Shown here: in pieces, positions 9,055-18,061 of the stretch
How positions within the stretch are numbered: the first letter of the stretch is position 1
How the letters are laid out: each line of letters begins with the position of its first letter
Assembly (NCBI RefSeq): GCF_000214035.2
Contig: NZ_AFHG01000048.1
Span: forward strand, 1 to 64,000
Reading direction: 5' to 3'
DNA from: Methyloversatilis universalis FAM5
GTDB taxonomy: Bacteria; Pseudomonadota; Gammaproteobacteria; Burkholderiales; Rhodocyclaceae
DNA length: 64,000 bases
The notes under the pieces: model-generated
The model's database searches: none
What the model saw: the letters and a program-made list of their open reading frames with translations, nothing else
What the model was told of the DNA's origin: nothing
Translations under genes and position numbers: made by a program

Positions 9055-10917
9055 TCAGGTGGCCTGTTCTTTCAGCTTGAACTGGATCAGCGTGCGCAGC
9101 TTGGCTGGCATGACCGGCTTGAGCAGCAGGTGGTGGCCGAGGTCCTTGGCTTCTTCCAGCCGCTCCGGTGTGGCGCTGCCGGTGACCAGGATGGCCGGAA
9201 TGTCGCGGCCGAAATGGCGCCTGACCGCGGCCACCACTTCCGGGCCGACCTCGCCGTCGCGCAGCTGGTAGTCGGCGATGATGAGATCGGGCGGCGCGCC
9301 GTGCTCCTCGACCGCCTGCATCGCCTGCGCCATGCTGCCGGCAATCAGCGGATGCGCGCCCCAGCTGCCCAGCAGTGCGGCCATGCCATCGACGATGCTG
9401 GCTTCGTCGTCGATCACCAGGATGCAGCGGTCGCCCAGATCGGCCTGTGCGCGCTCGCTGCGGGTTGCGGTGGCGCGCACCACCGGTGCGCGGCCCATCG
9501 GCACGTCGATCCGGAACACGGTGCCGCGCCCGGGGCGCGACGCCAGATTGACCGGATGCGCGAGCAGACCGGACAGGCGTTGCACGATGGACAGGCCTAG
9601 CCCCAGACCCTTGCGGCGGTCGCGCTCGGCGTTCGCCAGCTGCACGAACTCCTCGAAAATGCGGGTCTGGTCTTCCGGCGCGATGCCCATGCCGGTGTCC
9701 CAGACCTCGAAGCGCAGTCGCCCGCCGCGCATGCGGGTGCTCACCAGTACGCCGCCGGCCGGCGTGTAGCGCATCGCGTTCGAAATCAGGTTGCGCAGGA
9801 TGCGTTCCAGCAGCACCGGGTCGCTGCGTACCCAGGCCGCGCGCGAACGGATGCGGAAGCTCAGGCCGCGTTCGAAAGCTTCCGGCTCGAAATCCATGCG
9901 CAGCCGGTCGAACAGTGCGCTGACCGATACGTCGGTCACTTCCGGCTTCACCTTGCCGGCGTCGATCTTGGAAATGTCGAGGAGTTCGTTGAACAGCCCT
10001 TCCAGCGCCTCGACCGAACTGCTGATGCTGGTGACCAGATTGGCCACCTCCGGTTCGTGCGCCTTGGCCGACAGCGCGGCCGCGAACAGCCCCATCGCGT
10101 GCAGCGGCTGCCGCAGGTCGTGGCTGGCGGCGGCAAAGAACTGGCTCTTGGCGCGGCTGGCCTGGTCGGCGCGGTCGCGTGCTTCCGACAGCTCCACATT
10201 CTGCGATTCCAGCCGACGGCTCAGCACCTCGTTGGCATAGCGGCTGCGCAGCGCACGCTCGATCAGCGCATTGAAGTTCTTGCCCACCCGCCATAGCGCG
10301 ATCATCAGCACCGACACGATGAAGGCCACCAGCAGGTCGTGCCGGCTGCCTTCCCAGATGTAGCGCGCGATCACCGGCAGCAGCGTGGCGCCGAGGAAGG
10401 TGTAGTAGCTGGGCAGGTGCATCGAGGTGAGCGCGGCGGCCACGCCGCACACCGACACCAGCAGCGACATCAGCACGATCTGCTGCTCCGGCGCTTCCGG
10501 GCTGAAGAACAGCCACAGCGTCGAGCTCCACAGCACACCGGAAATGGCGGCGCCGATCAGCCAGTAGGTGCCCCAGCGCGGCGCGCTGGCGGCGTCCGGT
10601 GCGGTGCGGCGGTAGCTGCGCAGCAGCGTCAGGCGCGACAGCTGGTTGGCGATCGACGCGACGAACCACAGCACGACCGTCCACAGCGGCGCCGCGTCGT
10701 ACACGGTCCACGCCACCAGCAGCGTGCCCAGGATCTGGCCGCCGAAGGCAGTGCCCAGATTCGCGTACAGCATCTGGATCTGGGTGGCCACCACCTCGCG
10801 GTCGAGTTCCGCCTGTTCGGCCGGTGCCAGGCGCGCTGCGGCGTCGCCGCGCTCCCGCGTCAGCGATTCGATCGTCGTGTCTTCGGACAGCACGACCGGC
10901 GGCGGCAGGGCGCTCAT
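9055..10917 (-). CDS. Hybrid sensor histidine kinase with C-terminal receiver
   Basis: 620 residues. Order of parts: a hydrophobic sensor region with five to six membrane helices (about 50-205), a coiled-coil linker, a HisKA domain with ASHDLRQPL (His at about 263), and an HATPase_c domain with NLISNAMRYTP, DTGMGI and GLGLGLSIVQRL. A receiver domain follows, with DDEAS and the phospho-acceptor Asp in IIADYQL (about 547). The ASHDLRQPL kinase type with a C-terminal receiver often pairs with a LuxR-type regulator. The upstream gene encodes exactly that, overlapping by 4 bases, so the two form a phosphorelay. The signal sensed by the membrane part is unknown. Confidence 0.88.
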   Translation of the reverse strand: MSALPPPVVLSEDTTIESLTRERGDAAARLAPAEQAELDREVVATQIQMLYANLGTAFGGQILGTLLVAWTVYDAAPLWTVVLWFVASIANQLSRLTLLRSYRRTAPDAASAPRWGTYWLIGAAISGVLWSSTLWLFFSPEAPEQQIVLMSLLVSVCGVAAALTSMHLPSYYTFLGATLLPVIARYIWEGSRHDLLVAFIVSVLMIALWRVGKNFNALIERALRSRYANEVLSRRLESQNVELSEARDRADQASRAKSQFFAAASHDLRQPLHAMGLFAAALSAKAHEPEVANLVTSISSSVEALEGLFNELLDISKIDAGKVKPEVTDVSVSALFDRLRMDFEPEAFERGLSFRIRSRAAWVRSDPVLLERILRNLISNAMRYTPAGGVLVSTRMRGGRLRFEVWDTGMGIAPEDQTRIFEEFVQLANAERDRRKGLGLGLSIVQRLSGLLAHPVNLASRPGRGTVFRIDVPMGRAPVVRATATRSERAQADLGDRCILVIDDEASIVDGMAALLGSWGAHPLIAGSMAQAMQAVEEHGAPPDLIIADYQLRDGEVGPEVVAAVRRHFGRDIPAILVTGSATPERLEEAKDLGHHLLLKPVMPAKLRTLIQFKLKEQAT

Positions 10918-11594
10918 GAATGACCGCCCGGGCTGCCCAGCTTTAGCCCGATGCGGCTGGCCGCCAGCACCGCCTGCGTGCGGTTCGAGGCGCCCAGCGC
11001 TTTCAGGATGGCGGTGATGTGCACCTTCACCGTGCCCTCGGCCAGATTCAGTTCCCGGCAGATTTCCTTGTTCGGCTTGCCCTGCACCATCAGCGTCAGC
11101 ACTTCGGCCTGGCGCTCGGTCAGGCCGATGTCGGAGGCGGTCTGCGGCCGGCGTGGCGTGTCGTCCGCGCGCGGCGCCGGTGCGCCGAGACCGAGTTCGC
11201 CGACGATGGCCTGGCGCGGCACGTAGACACCGCCGGACAGCACCAGCCGCAGCGCGCCGAGCAGCACTTCGTTTGTGCTCGATTTCGGAATGAAGCCCAT
11301 GGCGCCCTGGTCGAGCGCGGCCAGCACGGTTTCGGAATCGTCGAATCCGGACAGCACGACGATGGGCAGCGCCGGATGCGCACCGCGGAAAGTTTGCAGC
11401 GCGCTCATGCCGCGGCAGCCGGGCAGCGTGAGGTCGAGCAGGGCCAGATCGAGATCCGGATGCACGTCCGCGAGCTTCAGGCCGGTCTCGCAGTCGGCCG
11501 CGTCCAGCAGCTGGATGTCGGCAGCCAGCCCGGGCAGCACGTGGCGCAGCGCTTCGCGTATCAGCGGGTGATCGTCGACGATCAGTATTTTCAT
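10914..11594 (-). CDS. LuxR/NarL-family response regulator
   Basis: 226 residues. Receiver domain 1-120, with DDHPLIREA at 7-15, phospho-acceptor Asp54 (LLDLTLPG) and a KSS motif around residue 105. Then a Pro/Arg-rich linker and a LuxR-type helix-turn-helix with LTERQAEVLTLM and NLAEGTVKVHI. It starts with ATG at 11594 and overlaps the hybrid kinase start by 4 bases, so it is the likely cognate regulator. It is divergent from a second LuxR-type regulator at 11810; the roughly 215 bases between them probably hold both promoters. The reading frame continues upstream to 11780 without family-like sequence. Confidence 0.9.
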   Translation of the reverse strand: MKILIVDDHPLIREALRHVLPGLAADIQLLDAADCETGLKLADVHPDLDLALLDLTLPGCRGMSALQTFRGAHPALPIVVLSGFDDSETVLAALDQGAMGFIPKSSTNEVLLGALRLVLSGGVYVPRQAIVGELGLGAPAPRADDTPRRPQTASDIGLTERQAEVLTLMVQGKPNKEICRELNLAEGTVKVHITAILKALGASNRTQAVLAASRIGLKLGSPGGHS

Positions 11595-11809
11595 GGAGGT
11601 GCGGATCGGTCTGCCGGGCGCGGCGGGTGCCGGGGAAGACCGCAATGATGGCGGAAACCCGGATTGTGCCGGAATCCGGATTATTACTTTCGTCTTAGTC
11701 CGCTTGGATGAAATGCACCGGCAAAGTGCGCATTCAGCCAGTACACTCGGCCGCACACGTCCGCAGCAGGGCGGACGCATCCATCATCTGGCCGAGCGGA
11801 GACTGTTTC

Positions 11810-12466
11810 TTGGGTTGTGTGCTCATCGTCGAGGATCACGCGCTGGTGCGCGAAGGCATGGCGCAGACGCTGTCGCGGCTGGGGGCCGACTGGTGCGTGA
11901 TCGAGGCGCCTGACGCGGCGCATGCGCTGGCGCTGCTCGACGACGGCGCCGACATCGATCTGGTGCTCACCGACATCATGCTGCCGGGCATGAACGGGCT
12001 GTCGCTGCTGGCCACGCTGCGCGAGCGCGACCCGTCGCTGCCGGTCATAGTGGTGTCCGCGCTGTCGGACAAGGCCACGGTGGCGCGTGCGATGCGTCAG
12101 GGCGCTTCGGGTTTCGTGTCCAAGGGCGATTCCGGTGACCAGCTGGTGCTGGCGGTGCGCACCGTGCTCGATGGCGGCCTGTACACGCCGCCGGACCGTC
12201 GTGTGCCGGCCGCGCGGGCCGGTCGCGCGACGCCGCCCATCCGCCCCGCCGGTGCCGACGGCTTCGGGCTCACCCAGGCCCAGACCCGGGTGCTGCAGAT
12301 GCTGGCCGAAGGGCGCACGAACCGGGAAATCGCGGAATCGCTCGGACTGGCCGAAGGGACGGTCAAGGTGCATCTGACCCGCATTTTCCGCGCGATGAAG
12401 GTGACCTCGCGCGCGCAGGCGCTGATCGCCCTCGCGCAGAGCGGATTCCGCAAGGACGGCGGCTGA
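11810..12466 (+). CDS. LuxR/NarL-family response regulator (divergent)
   Basis: 218 residues if TTG at 11810 is the start. That start has GCGGAG about 8 bases upstream and puts the receiver VLIVEDHALVREG right at the N-terminus. Phospho-acceptor Asp55 is in LTDIMLPG, and the conserved Ser/Lys region is VSKGDSG. The C-terminal helix-turn-helix has LTQAQTRVLQML and LAEGTVKVHL. The closest upstream ATG (11708) would add an unlikely 34-residue extension. No kinase gene is adjacent on this strand, so it may share the hybrid kinase transcribed in the opposite direction. Confidence 0.83.
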   Translation: MGCVLIVEDHALVREGMAQTLSRLGADWCVIEAPDAAHALALLDDGADIDLVLTDIMLPGMNGLSLLATLRERDPSLPVIVVSALSDKATVARAMRQGASGFVSKGDSGDQLVLAVRTVLDGGLYTPPDRRVPAARAGRATPPIRPAGADGFGLTQAQTRVLQMLAEGRTNREIAESLGLAEGTVKVHLTRIFRAMKVTSRAQALIALAQSGFRKDGG

Positions 12467-12506
12467 ACGCGGGGAACCGGCGTGCCGGTCGTGCCGCCGA
12501 CGTCGT

Positions 12507-13214
12507 TCAGTGGGTGGTGCCGATCACCTGTTCGCTGTCCGCCTGCGGGTGGGCGTGAGCCGGCACCGCATGTTCCATCGTGTCCTCGGCGTCGATATCC
12601 ACCTCTTCGTGGTCGATGCGCAGGATGTCCAGCACCGGTGAAGCCACCCGGCGGCAGGCGTTGGCCAGCGGCGACGGCAGGCTGTCCGGAATGCGCTTCT
12701 GCAGCAGCAGTTTGGACGACGAAATCGCGAACACCGGCTCCAGAATGCGGTTGCGATACTGGCCAAGCTGGCTTTCAACCAGCTTGTCCGCCGCCTCGCG
12801 TGCCCACGGGTTGGTCGGCCACTGGGTCGGAATCGCCAGCGCGCGCGGGAAGGTTTCCAGATCCTGCATCACAGTGCGGATGTCTTCGTGCGAATCGCGG
12901 AAGGGCAGCAGCACCAGATGGGCGAGGCCGTACAGATGGCGGTCCATCTCGCTGCGGTTGGCGCCGCCGTCGATCACGCCCATCCACTTGTTCAGGCCGC
13001 GGATCTTGTCCACCACCTTGGCCAGTGCATCGCGCGAACGGGCATCGGCGGTCAGGTAGCGACGGCCTTCCGGGTCCAGCGGCTCGCGCCCGAGGTCGGT
13101 CAGCACGCACACCGAGCGCTGGTTCAGCAGGCCCAGGCCCTGACACAGCATGTGCGACAGCGTGGTCTTGCCGGTGCCGCCCTTGTTGCCGATCACGCAG
13201 ATGATTTCAGCCAT
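12507..13214 (-). CDS. ParA/MinD-type P-loop ATPase
   Basis: 235 residues. The N-terminus has the deviant Walker A motif IGNKGGTGKTT (about 8-18) with the signature lysine of the ParA/MinD class. A second acidic segment, VIDGGANRSE, is in the position of the switch region. The C-terminus is acidic and rich in His. No ParB-like gene or parS-like repeat is next to it, so a role in partitioning chromosome, plasmid or a cellular cargo cannot be named. The next upstream gene on the same strand is a methyltransferase 34 bases away. The protein is shorter than chromosomal ParA (about 260). Confidence 0.75.
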   Translation of the reverse strand: MAEIICVIGNKGGTGKTTLSHMLCQGLGLLNQRSVCVLTDLGREPLDPEGRRYLTADARSRDALAKVVDKIRGLNKWMGVIDGGANRSEMDRHLYGLAHLVLLPFRDSHEDIRTVMQDLETFPRALAIPTQWPTNPWAREAADKLVESQLGQYRNRILEPVFAISSSKLLLQKRIPDSLPSPLANACRRVASPVLDILRIDHEEVDIDAEDTMEHAVPAHAHPQADSEQVIGTTH

Positions 13215-13248
13215 TTCGTGTTCTCCACCTACCGGGTTCGAGCAGACA

Positions 13249-14073
13249 TTATTCCGCGATCAAATGCGGGGCATCGGCGGGAACTGCTGCGGAAACCGGG
13301 GCCATTTCCCGGACCGGGCGGCCGTTTTTGCCGCGCCGTCCGGCAAATGTGTACACATATAGCGCACGCGCTGCCGGGTCGCTGTCGATGACGCGGTCCG
13401 CCTTCACGCCGGGGATTTCGAAACTGTTGGCGATCAGCATCGCGTCCGGCTTCATTTCCACCGATGCCTTGCGACCGAGCTGGGGCATGGGCACTGGCGA
13501 CAGGAAGGCGTAGATCACGTCGTAGTCGCCCAGTTCGAGCGACCACAGGTCGTCGCGGCGCACCGTCACATTGGGCAGGTTGCGGTTGCGCAGACGCGCG
13601 ATCAGCCAGGGCAGCGGCGCGTTCTCGACGCCGGTGAAGCGGCAGTCAGGTCGCGACATGGCGAGCCGGCGAAGCAGCTCGCCGGTGCCGCAGCCGAGAT
13701 CGACCAGATGGAGTGCGCGGTTCTTCGGCAGCGCCTGCAGCAGCGCGCGCGCGGTGGCCTGATTGGTCAGAAACAGCGGCACCCGGCTGCGGAAGGTGGA
13801 CCAGAACACCGCCGACAGCGCGAGAAAGGCAAACAGATACCAGGTCGGGGCGATGTCCAGCGTACGGGCGGCCACCACCAGCGGTGAGAACAGCAGGTGT
13901 ATGACCACCCACCAGCGCGGCGCGCGCAGGGCCAGCGCGAGCGCCGCGGCTACGCCGGCCTGCATGATGACCACCGCGGCCAGGCCTGCCGGCGGCGACA
14001 CCGTGTAGCGCAGCGCGAACAGCGCGACGATCCAGGACACGAACTGTATGGCGAGGGCGCGGAACAGATGCAT
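13249..14073 (-). CDS. Membrane-anchored class I SAM-dependent methyltransferase
   Basis: 274 residues. The first 95 residues hold about three hydrophobic helices. The rest is a Rossmann-type methyltransferase with motif I VDLGCGTGE (about 124-132), an acidic residue after the next strand (TGVENAP) and a DVIYAFLSP motif in the post-II region. The substrate is unknown. It is probably bound to the inner membrane with the catalytic domain in the cytoplasm. The start at 14073 is chosen because the upstream part of the frame is low-complexity and not membrane-like. Confidence 0.72.
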   Translation of the reverse strand: MHLFRALAIQFVSWIVALFALRYTVSPPAGLAAVVIMQAGVAAALALALRAPRWWVVIHLLFSPLVVAARTLDIAPTWYLFAFLALSAVFWSTFRSRVPLFLTNQATARALLQALPKNRALHLVDLGCGTGELLRRLAMSRPDCRFTGVENAPLPWLIARLRNRNLPNVTVRRDDLWSLELGDYDVIYAFLSPVPMPQLGRKASVEMKPDAMLIANSFEIPGVKADRVIDSDPAARALYVYTFAGRRGKNGRPVREMAPVSAAVPADAPHLIAE

Positions 14074-14182
14074 GGCAGGCGTGCGGGAAGCTGACCTCCC
14101 TACAGTAGACCAGCCGCTGTGCACAAAGTCACTGATTAGCGCGGGCATTGGCCCGCATTCCCGGCTTTGACCGCGCCGCCGC

Positions 14183-14605
14183 TCAGCGGCTGCCTTCTTC
14201 TTCCAGCTTGCCGAAGCCGAGCAGTCGCACCGGCCGTCCGTCCGTATTCGGGCCGTACACGCCCAGCATCCGCGCGTGCTCCGGCGCGTAGTAGCGGCCG
14301 ACACTGCCGGCCGGCACGCATACGGTGTCGCCGGCCTGTGCCACGACGGTGACGCCGTCGACCTCGACGTGCAGGCAGCCTTCGAGGACGTAGGCGTATT
14401 CGGTGTGGGCGTGCTCGTCCAGCCAGTATTCGCCGGTCAGCGCCCACTCCATCAGCACCGGTTCGGTCCAGCCTTCCGGCGCCGGGTGGGTGATCCAGCG
14501 CGCCATCACGTCGGGGGTCGGGCGCAGCGGCGTGCGGGGGTAAAGCGTGGGTCCGGGGCGGGCCGGATCGCGGGTGTCTTCAGCGTGGGTCATGAGGTCT
14601 GCCAT
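14183..14605 (-). CDS. Cupin-domain protein
   Basis: 140 residues with a single small beta-barrel of the cupin type. The first metal-binding motif is represented by WLDEHAHTEYAYVLEG and the second by GDTVCVPAGSVGRYYAPEHAR. The residues His/His/Glu and a late His are consistent with a bound divalent metal. Substrate and reaction cannot be told from the sequence. An internal ATG at 14593 is an alternative start. It is transcribed towards the methyltransferase with about 110 bases between them. Confidence 0.7.
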   Translation of the reverse strand: MADLMTHAEDTRDPARPGPTLYPRTPLRPTPDVMARWITHPAPEGWTEPVLMEWALTGEYWLDEHAHTEYAYVLEGCLHVEVDGVTVVAQAGDTVCVPAGSVGRYYAPEHARMLGVYGPNTDGRPVRLLGFGKLEEEGSR

Positions 14606-14698
14606 CGGAATGCCTGAGGTGAGCGCGAGTGTCGATGGCGCAGCGGCCGGCCGCAATCACTCGAAGGGGGTAGTTGCGACGGCAGTGGCTGCGGCGGC

Positions 14699-14965
14699 TC
14701 AGGGTGCGGTGTCGCGCTCCAGCCGCGCGAGCCAGACCAGCGCGTGCTCGCGGCGGTCGCCGCACATGTCGGTCGACGGTTGCAGACCGCTGCAGCAGGC
14801 CGGGCGTTCCGGCTGGCCGAAAATGCGGCAGCGCAGCTGCGCGTCCAGCTGTACGCAGGGCACGCCCGCCGGCTTGCCGTGCGGCATGCCCGGTATCGGG
14901 CTGCTGATCGACGGCGCAATGCAGCAGGCGGCACAGCCTTCGCGGCAGGCGTGCGCTTCAGTCAT
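14699..14965 (-). CDS. YkgJ-family cysteine-cluster protein
   Basis: 88 residues with seven Cys, most in the arrangement C-x3-C-x2-CC near the N-terminus (CREGCAACC) and later CRIFG and CC. This matches the YkgJ/zinc- or iron-chelating CxxCxxCC family of unknown function. The ATG overlaps the mutY stop codon by 8 bases, so it is probably translated from the mutY transcript. The region 14606-14698 between it and the cupin gene shows no gene. Confidence 0.78.
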   Translation of the reverse strand: MTEAHACREGCAACCIAPSISSPIPGMPHGKPAGVPCVQLDAQLRCRIFGQPERPACCSGLQPSTDMCGDRREHALVWLARLERDTAP

Positions 14966-16046
14966 GGCCGGTCGGGACCAGTGTGTCGAGCAGGCGGCGC
15001 ACCGGCGCCGGCAGTGCGGCGGTGGCCAGCGTGCCGAGCGGCTGCCAGTGCAGCGTGCTGTCGGCGGCGAATGGCGTCGCCATCGCGAGATGGGCGAGCA
15101 GCGGCACCAGCCGCAGTTCGAAGTGGGTGAAGCCATGGCTGACTGCGGGCAGCACCTGCACCTGGTGCGCCGCGAGGCCGCGCACCGCCAGCCAGCGCTG
15201 TGCCTCGGCCAGCGCCTCGGCTTCGCTCTGCGCGGCCAGTTCGGGCAGGCTGAGCAGGCCGCCCCAGATGCCCTGTCCGGGCCGGCGCTCGAGCAGCACC
15301 GCGTCCGGCGTGCGCAGCAGCAGCGCATGCACCAGCCGCAGTGGCCGTACCCGGGCCGGCCGCGGCGCCGGCAGTTCGCGCTGCCGCCCCTGTGCCCGGG
15401 CGACGCAGCGCCCGGCGACCGGACAGGCGTCGCATCGCGGCCGGTTGCGGGTGCATACGGTGGCGCCGAGGTCCATCAGCGCCTGGGTGTAGGCGGCACC
15501 GTCCTGGTCCGGCATCAGCTTGTGCGCGAGCGCCCACATGCGCTGCTCGACCGCGCGGGTGCCGGGAAAGCCGTCGATGCCGAACACGCGGGCGAACACC
15601 CGCTTCACGTTGCCGTCCAGGATGGGCGCACGGGCGCCGAAACAGAAGGTGGCGATGGCGGAGGCGGTGGAGCGGCCGATGCCCGGCAGGCTTTCGATGT
15701 CGTCCACCGTGCGCGGAAAATCGCCGCCAAAGCGGCTCATCACCTCGCGCGCGGCGCGATGCAGGTTGCGGGCGCGGGCGTAATAGCCGAGGCCGCTCCA
15801 GCTTTCCATCACCGCTGCCTCGTCGGCCGCGGCGAGTGCGGCCAGTGTCGGGAAGCGCTGCATGAAGCGGGCGTAGTAGCCGATCACGGTCTGCACCTGG
15901 GTCTGCTGCAGCATGATTTCCGACACCCACACGCCGTAGGCTTGACCAGTCTGCCAGGGCAGGTCGTGCCGGCCGTGCTGCCGCTGCCAGCGCACCAGCG
16001 TGGCGGCGAAATCGTCGCTGGCGGCTACCTCTGAGGGAGTATTCAT
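14958..16046 (-). CDS. mutY: A/G-specific adenine DNA glycosylase MutY
   Basis: 362 residues, normal for MutY, which removes adenine mispaired with 8-oxoguanine. The N-terminal helix-hairpin-helix glycosylase domain has the catalytic Glu in [10 protein letters not shown], the hairpin [12 protein letters not shown] and the catalytic Asp in ILDGNVKR. The [4Fe-4S] cluster motif is complete: C-x6-C-x2-C-x5-C in [19 protein letters not shown]-terminal NUDIX-like 8-oxoG recognition domain follows (about 235-355). The ATG at 16046 was chosen because the upstream frame extension to 16319 is not family-like. It is divergent from the flavin reductase gene. Confidence 0.95.
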   Translation of the reverse strand: MNTPSEVAASDDFAATLVRWQRQHGRHDLPWQTGQAYGVWVSEIMLQQTQVQTVIGYYARFMQRFPTLAALAAADEAAVMESWSGLGYYARARNLHRAAREVMSRFGGDFPRTVDDIESLPGIGRSTASAIATFCFGARAPILDGNVKRVFARVFGIDGFPGTRAVEQRMWALAHKLMPDQDGAAYTQALMDLGATVCTRNRPRCDACPVAGRCVARAQGRQRELPAPRPARVRPLRLVHALLLRTPDAVLLERRPGQGIWGGLLSLPELAAQSEAEALAEAQRWLAVRGLAAHQVQVLPAVSHGFTHFELRLVPLLAHLAMATPFAADSTLHWQPLGTLATAALPAPVRRLLDTLVPTGHD

Positions 16047-16191
16047 GGGGCGCGATTGTAGGGCGTGACGCAAAAGCGGCGATAATCCGGGCTTACGCTC
16101 AAACTGTCTGTCCGATGAAGCTTCGCTCCGCCCGTGTCCTGCGCCCGCTGTCCGCGGTGCCCGCCTCCGTTCGTTCGCATGGAGCGGCACG

Positions 16192-16680
16192 ATGAGCAAC
16201 CCCGCGCACGACAGCCGCGCCTTTCGCGACGCGCTGGGCCTGTTCGCGACCGGCATTACCGTGGTGACCGCACGTACGCCGGATGGCGAACCGGTGGGCC
16301 TGACCGTCAATTCATTCAATTCGGTGTCGCTGGAACCGCCGCTGGTGCTGTGGAGCCTGTCGCTGGGCTCGCCGAGCGAGGCGCCGTTCCGCGCGTGTTC
16401 GCACTATGCGATCCACGTGCTCGGTGAAGGTCAGCAGGCGCTGTCCCGGCAGTTCGCCGGCAGCCGTGAACAGCGCTTCGCCGGTCTGCAGTGCGCGGAT
16501 GGCCTGGGCGGGGCGCCGCTGATCGACGGCTGTCTGGCGCGTTTCGAATGCCGCAACGACCTGCAGTATCCGGGCGGCGACCATCTCATCTTCGTCGGCC
16601 GGGTCGAGCGTTTCGAGCGCGGCGCCGGCGAGCCGCTGCTGTATTTCGGCGGCGGCTACCGCGGCATCCGTCAGCCCTGA
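16192..16680 (+). CDS. Flavin reductase-like, FMN-binding domain protein
   Basis: 162 residues of the flavin reductase-like family: FATGITVVTART near the N-terminus, LTVNSFNSVSLEPPLVLWSL as the FMN-binding strand, and GDHLIFVGRVERFE towards the end. Such proteins reduce FMN or FAD with NAD(P)H, often for a two-component monooxygenase. No oxygenase partner is adjacent, so the pathway is unknown. It is divergent from mutY. Confidence 0.85.
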   Translation: MSNPAHDSRAFRDALGLFATGITVVTARTPDGEPVGLTVNSFNSVSLEPPLVLWSLSLGSPSEAPFRACSHYAIHVLGEGQQALSRQFAGSREQRFAGLQCADGLGGAPLIDGCLARFECRNDLQYPGGDHLIFVGRVERFERGAGEPLLYFGGGYRGIRQP

Positions 16681-16696
16681 CGCACGTCCGCGCTGC

Positions 16697-17734
16697 TCAC
16701 CAGACGTAGCCCAGTCCCAGCACGACCGTGGTGTCGGTCGGCTTGCGGCCGGGGGCCGGCGTGCGTTCCCAGTCCGCATTGAGCTGGGCCGATGCGGTCA
16801 TGCCGCCGGCAATCGGCAGGCGCACGCCCGAGCGCGTGCGTATGGTCAGGAAATCCGGGTCGGACAGGCTGAGGAAGCCGTCCTGGTCGTGGAACAGTTC
16901 GGCGCCGCGTGCGAACACCTTGCGGCTGGCGCGCACACCCCAGCCCAGTGCAGGATAGTCCTCGTCCATGCCCACCCGGCGGTCCAGCGTCACGTAGTCC
17001 AGACCGGTACGCAGTGACAGCCGGGTGCGGTCGTCGTCGTACAGCTGCCAGCCGTAACCGGCACCCATCGTGGTGCGCAGCCGGATGTCCTTGAACCGGT
17101 CCTGCTCGAAAGACGAACGCGCGTACAGGAAGTGGCGTTCGTCGATGAAGCGGTCGTAGTTGCCGTCGACCAGCAGCTGTTGCGCAGTGCGTATGCCCCG
17201 TTCCTCGCGCCGGTCGACCTTGATGCCCAGCCCCCACGCGTAATCGCGTGCCCGGGCGTTGAAGCCGGCGTCGCCATAGATGCGCTCGTTCTCACTGTTG
17301 CCGCGTACCAGCGACGCCGACACGTTGGCGTGGCCGCGGTAGGTCGCGCCCCGGCCCGACTGTTCAGGCGTCGGATTGATGAATGCGATGTCTTCCGGCC
17401 GCACGTTGCGGCTGCTTTCACCGCCGTCGATGTCCAGCGATTCGTCGTTGCGGCTGTCGAGCCGGGCGTCGTTGTTCAGTTCGCCGTCGCGTGTCATGAC
17501 GGTGACGGTGTCGTCGGTGCGCAGTGAGGCGATCTGGTCCCAGCGCAGCGTCAGCCGGCCGGCATAGTCGGTGTCGATCACCAGATCGTTGCCCGCCTTG
17601 CTCACGATGCGACCGGTGATGCGGTCGCCGTTGGCCAGCCGTATTTCGTCGGCCTGCGCGGCTGCCGCGGCGCACAGCGCGGCGATGGAAAGGAAATGTC
17701 GGAGCGGCGTGCGCCGCCATCGTGGCCAATGCAT
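16697..17734 (-). CDS. DUF481 outer-membrane protein
   Basis: 345 residues. A signal peptide (basic start, then an Ala-rich core ending AQADE) is followed by an N-terminal segment LANGDRITGRIV of the kind seen before DUF481 barrels. Alternating amphipathic strands then run to a C-terminal aromatic residue (GLGYVW), as expected for an outer-membrane beta-barrel. DUF481 proteins have no firm function; some are salt- or alkali-induced (YdiY-like). It converges with the flavin reductase gene, 16 bases apart. Confidence 0.82.
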   Translation of the reverse strand: MHWPRWRRTPLRHFLSIAALCAAAAAQADEIRLANGDRITGRIVSKAGNDLVIDTDYAGRLTLRWDQIASLRTDDTVTVMTRDGELNNDARLDSRNDESLDIDGGESSRNVRPEDIAFINPTPEQSGRGATYRGHANVSASLVRGNSENERIYGDAGFNARARDYAWGLGIKVDRREERGIRTAQQLLVDGNYDRFIDERHFLYARSSFEQDRFKDIRLRTTMGAGYGWQLYDDDRTRLSLRTGLDYVTLDRRVGMDEDYPALGWGVRASRKVFARGAELFHDQDGFLSLSDPDFLTIRTRSGVRLPIAGGMTASAQLNADWERTPAPGRKPTDTTVVLGLGYVW

Positions 17735-17922
17735 GGAAGTCTCCCGGATCGATGGGCGAAGTGCCGGCGCGGCGTCGGGCCGACTGCGGGAAGGGGATGC
17801 TGCGAGGTGAAGCGGAACAGGTCAGGCGACCTGAATACCGGGCGCATGCCGCGAAGGCTGTAGGACGACAGGAAGGGAAGCTCGAAACGGCCGCTGCAGG
17901 TGCGCCGGAGCGCCGGTCGGAA

Positions 17923-17996
17923 TGGAGCGGGTGATGGGAATCGAACCCACGTATGCAGCTTGGGAAGCTGCCGTTCTACCATTGAACTACACCCGC
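17923..17996 (-). tRNA. tRNA-Gly (anticodon CCC)
   Basis: Read on the minus strand, the sequence folds into a cloverleaf: acceptor stem gcgggtg/cacccgc, a D-arm, an anticodon stem cagc/gctg with loop ttcccaa (anticodon CCC), and a T-arm with gggttcgattccc. The CCA end is encoded (17925-17923). Confidence 0.96.
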
Positions 17997-18061
17997 GCAG
18001 CGCGGATTGTACGCGCGCACCGCGACCGCGCAAGGCGTGCCGCGGTGCGCGCTGCCGGCGC

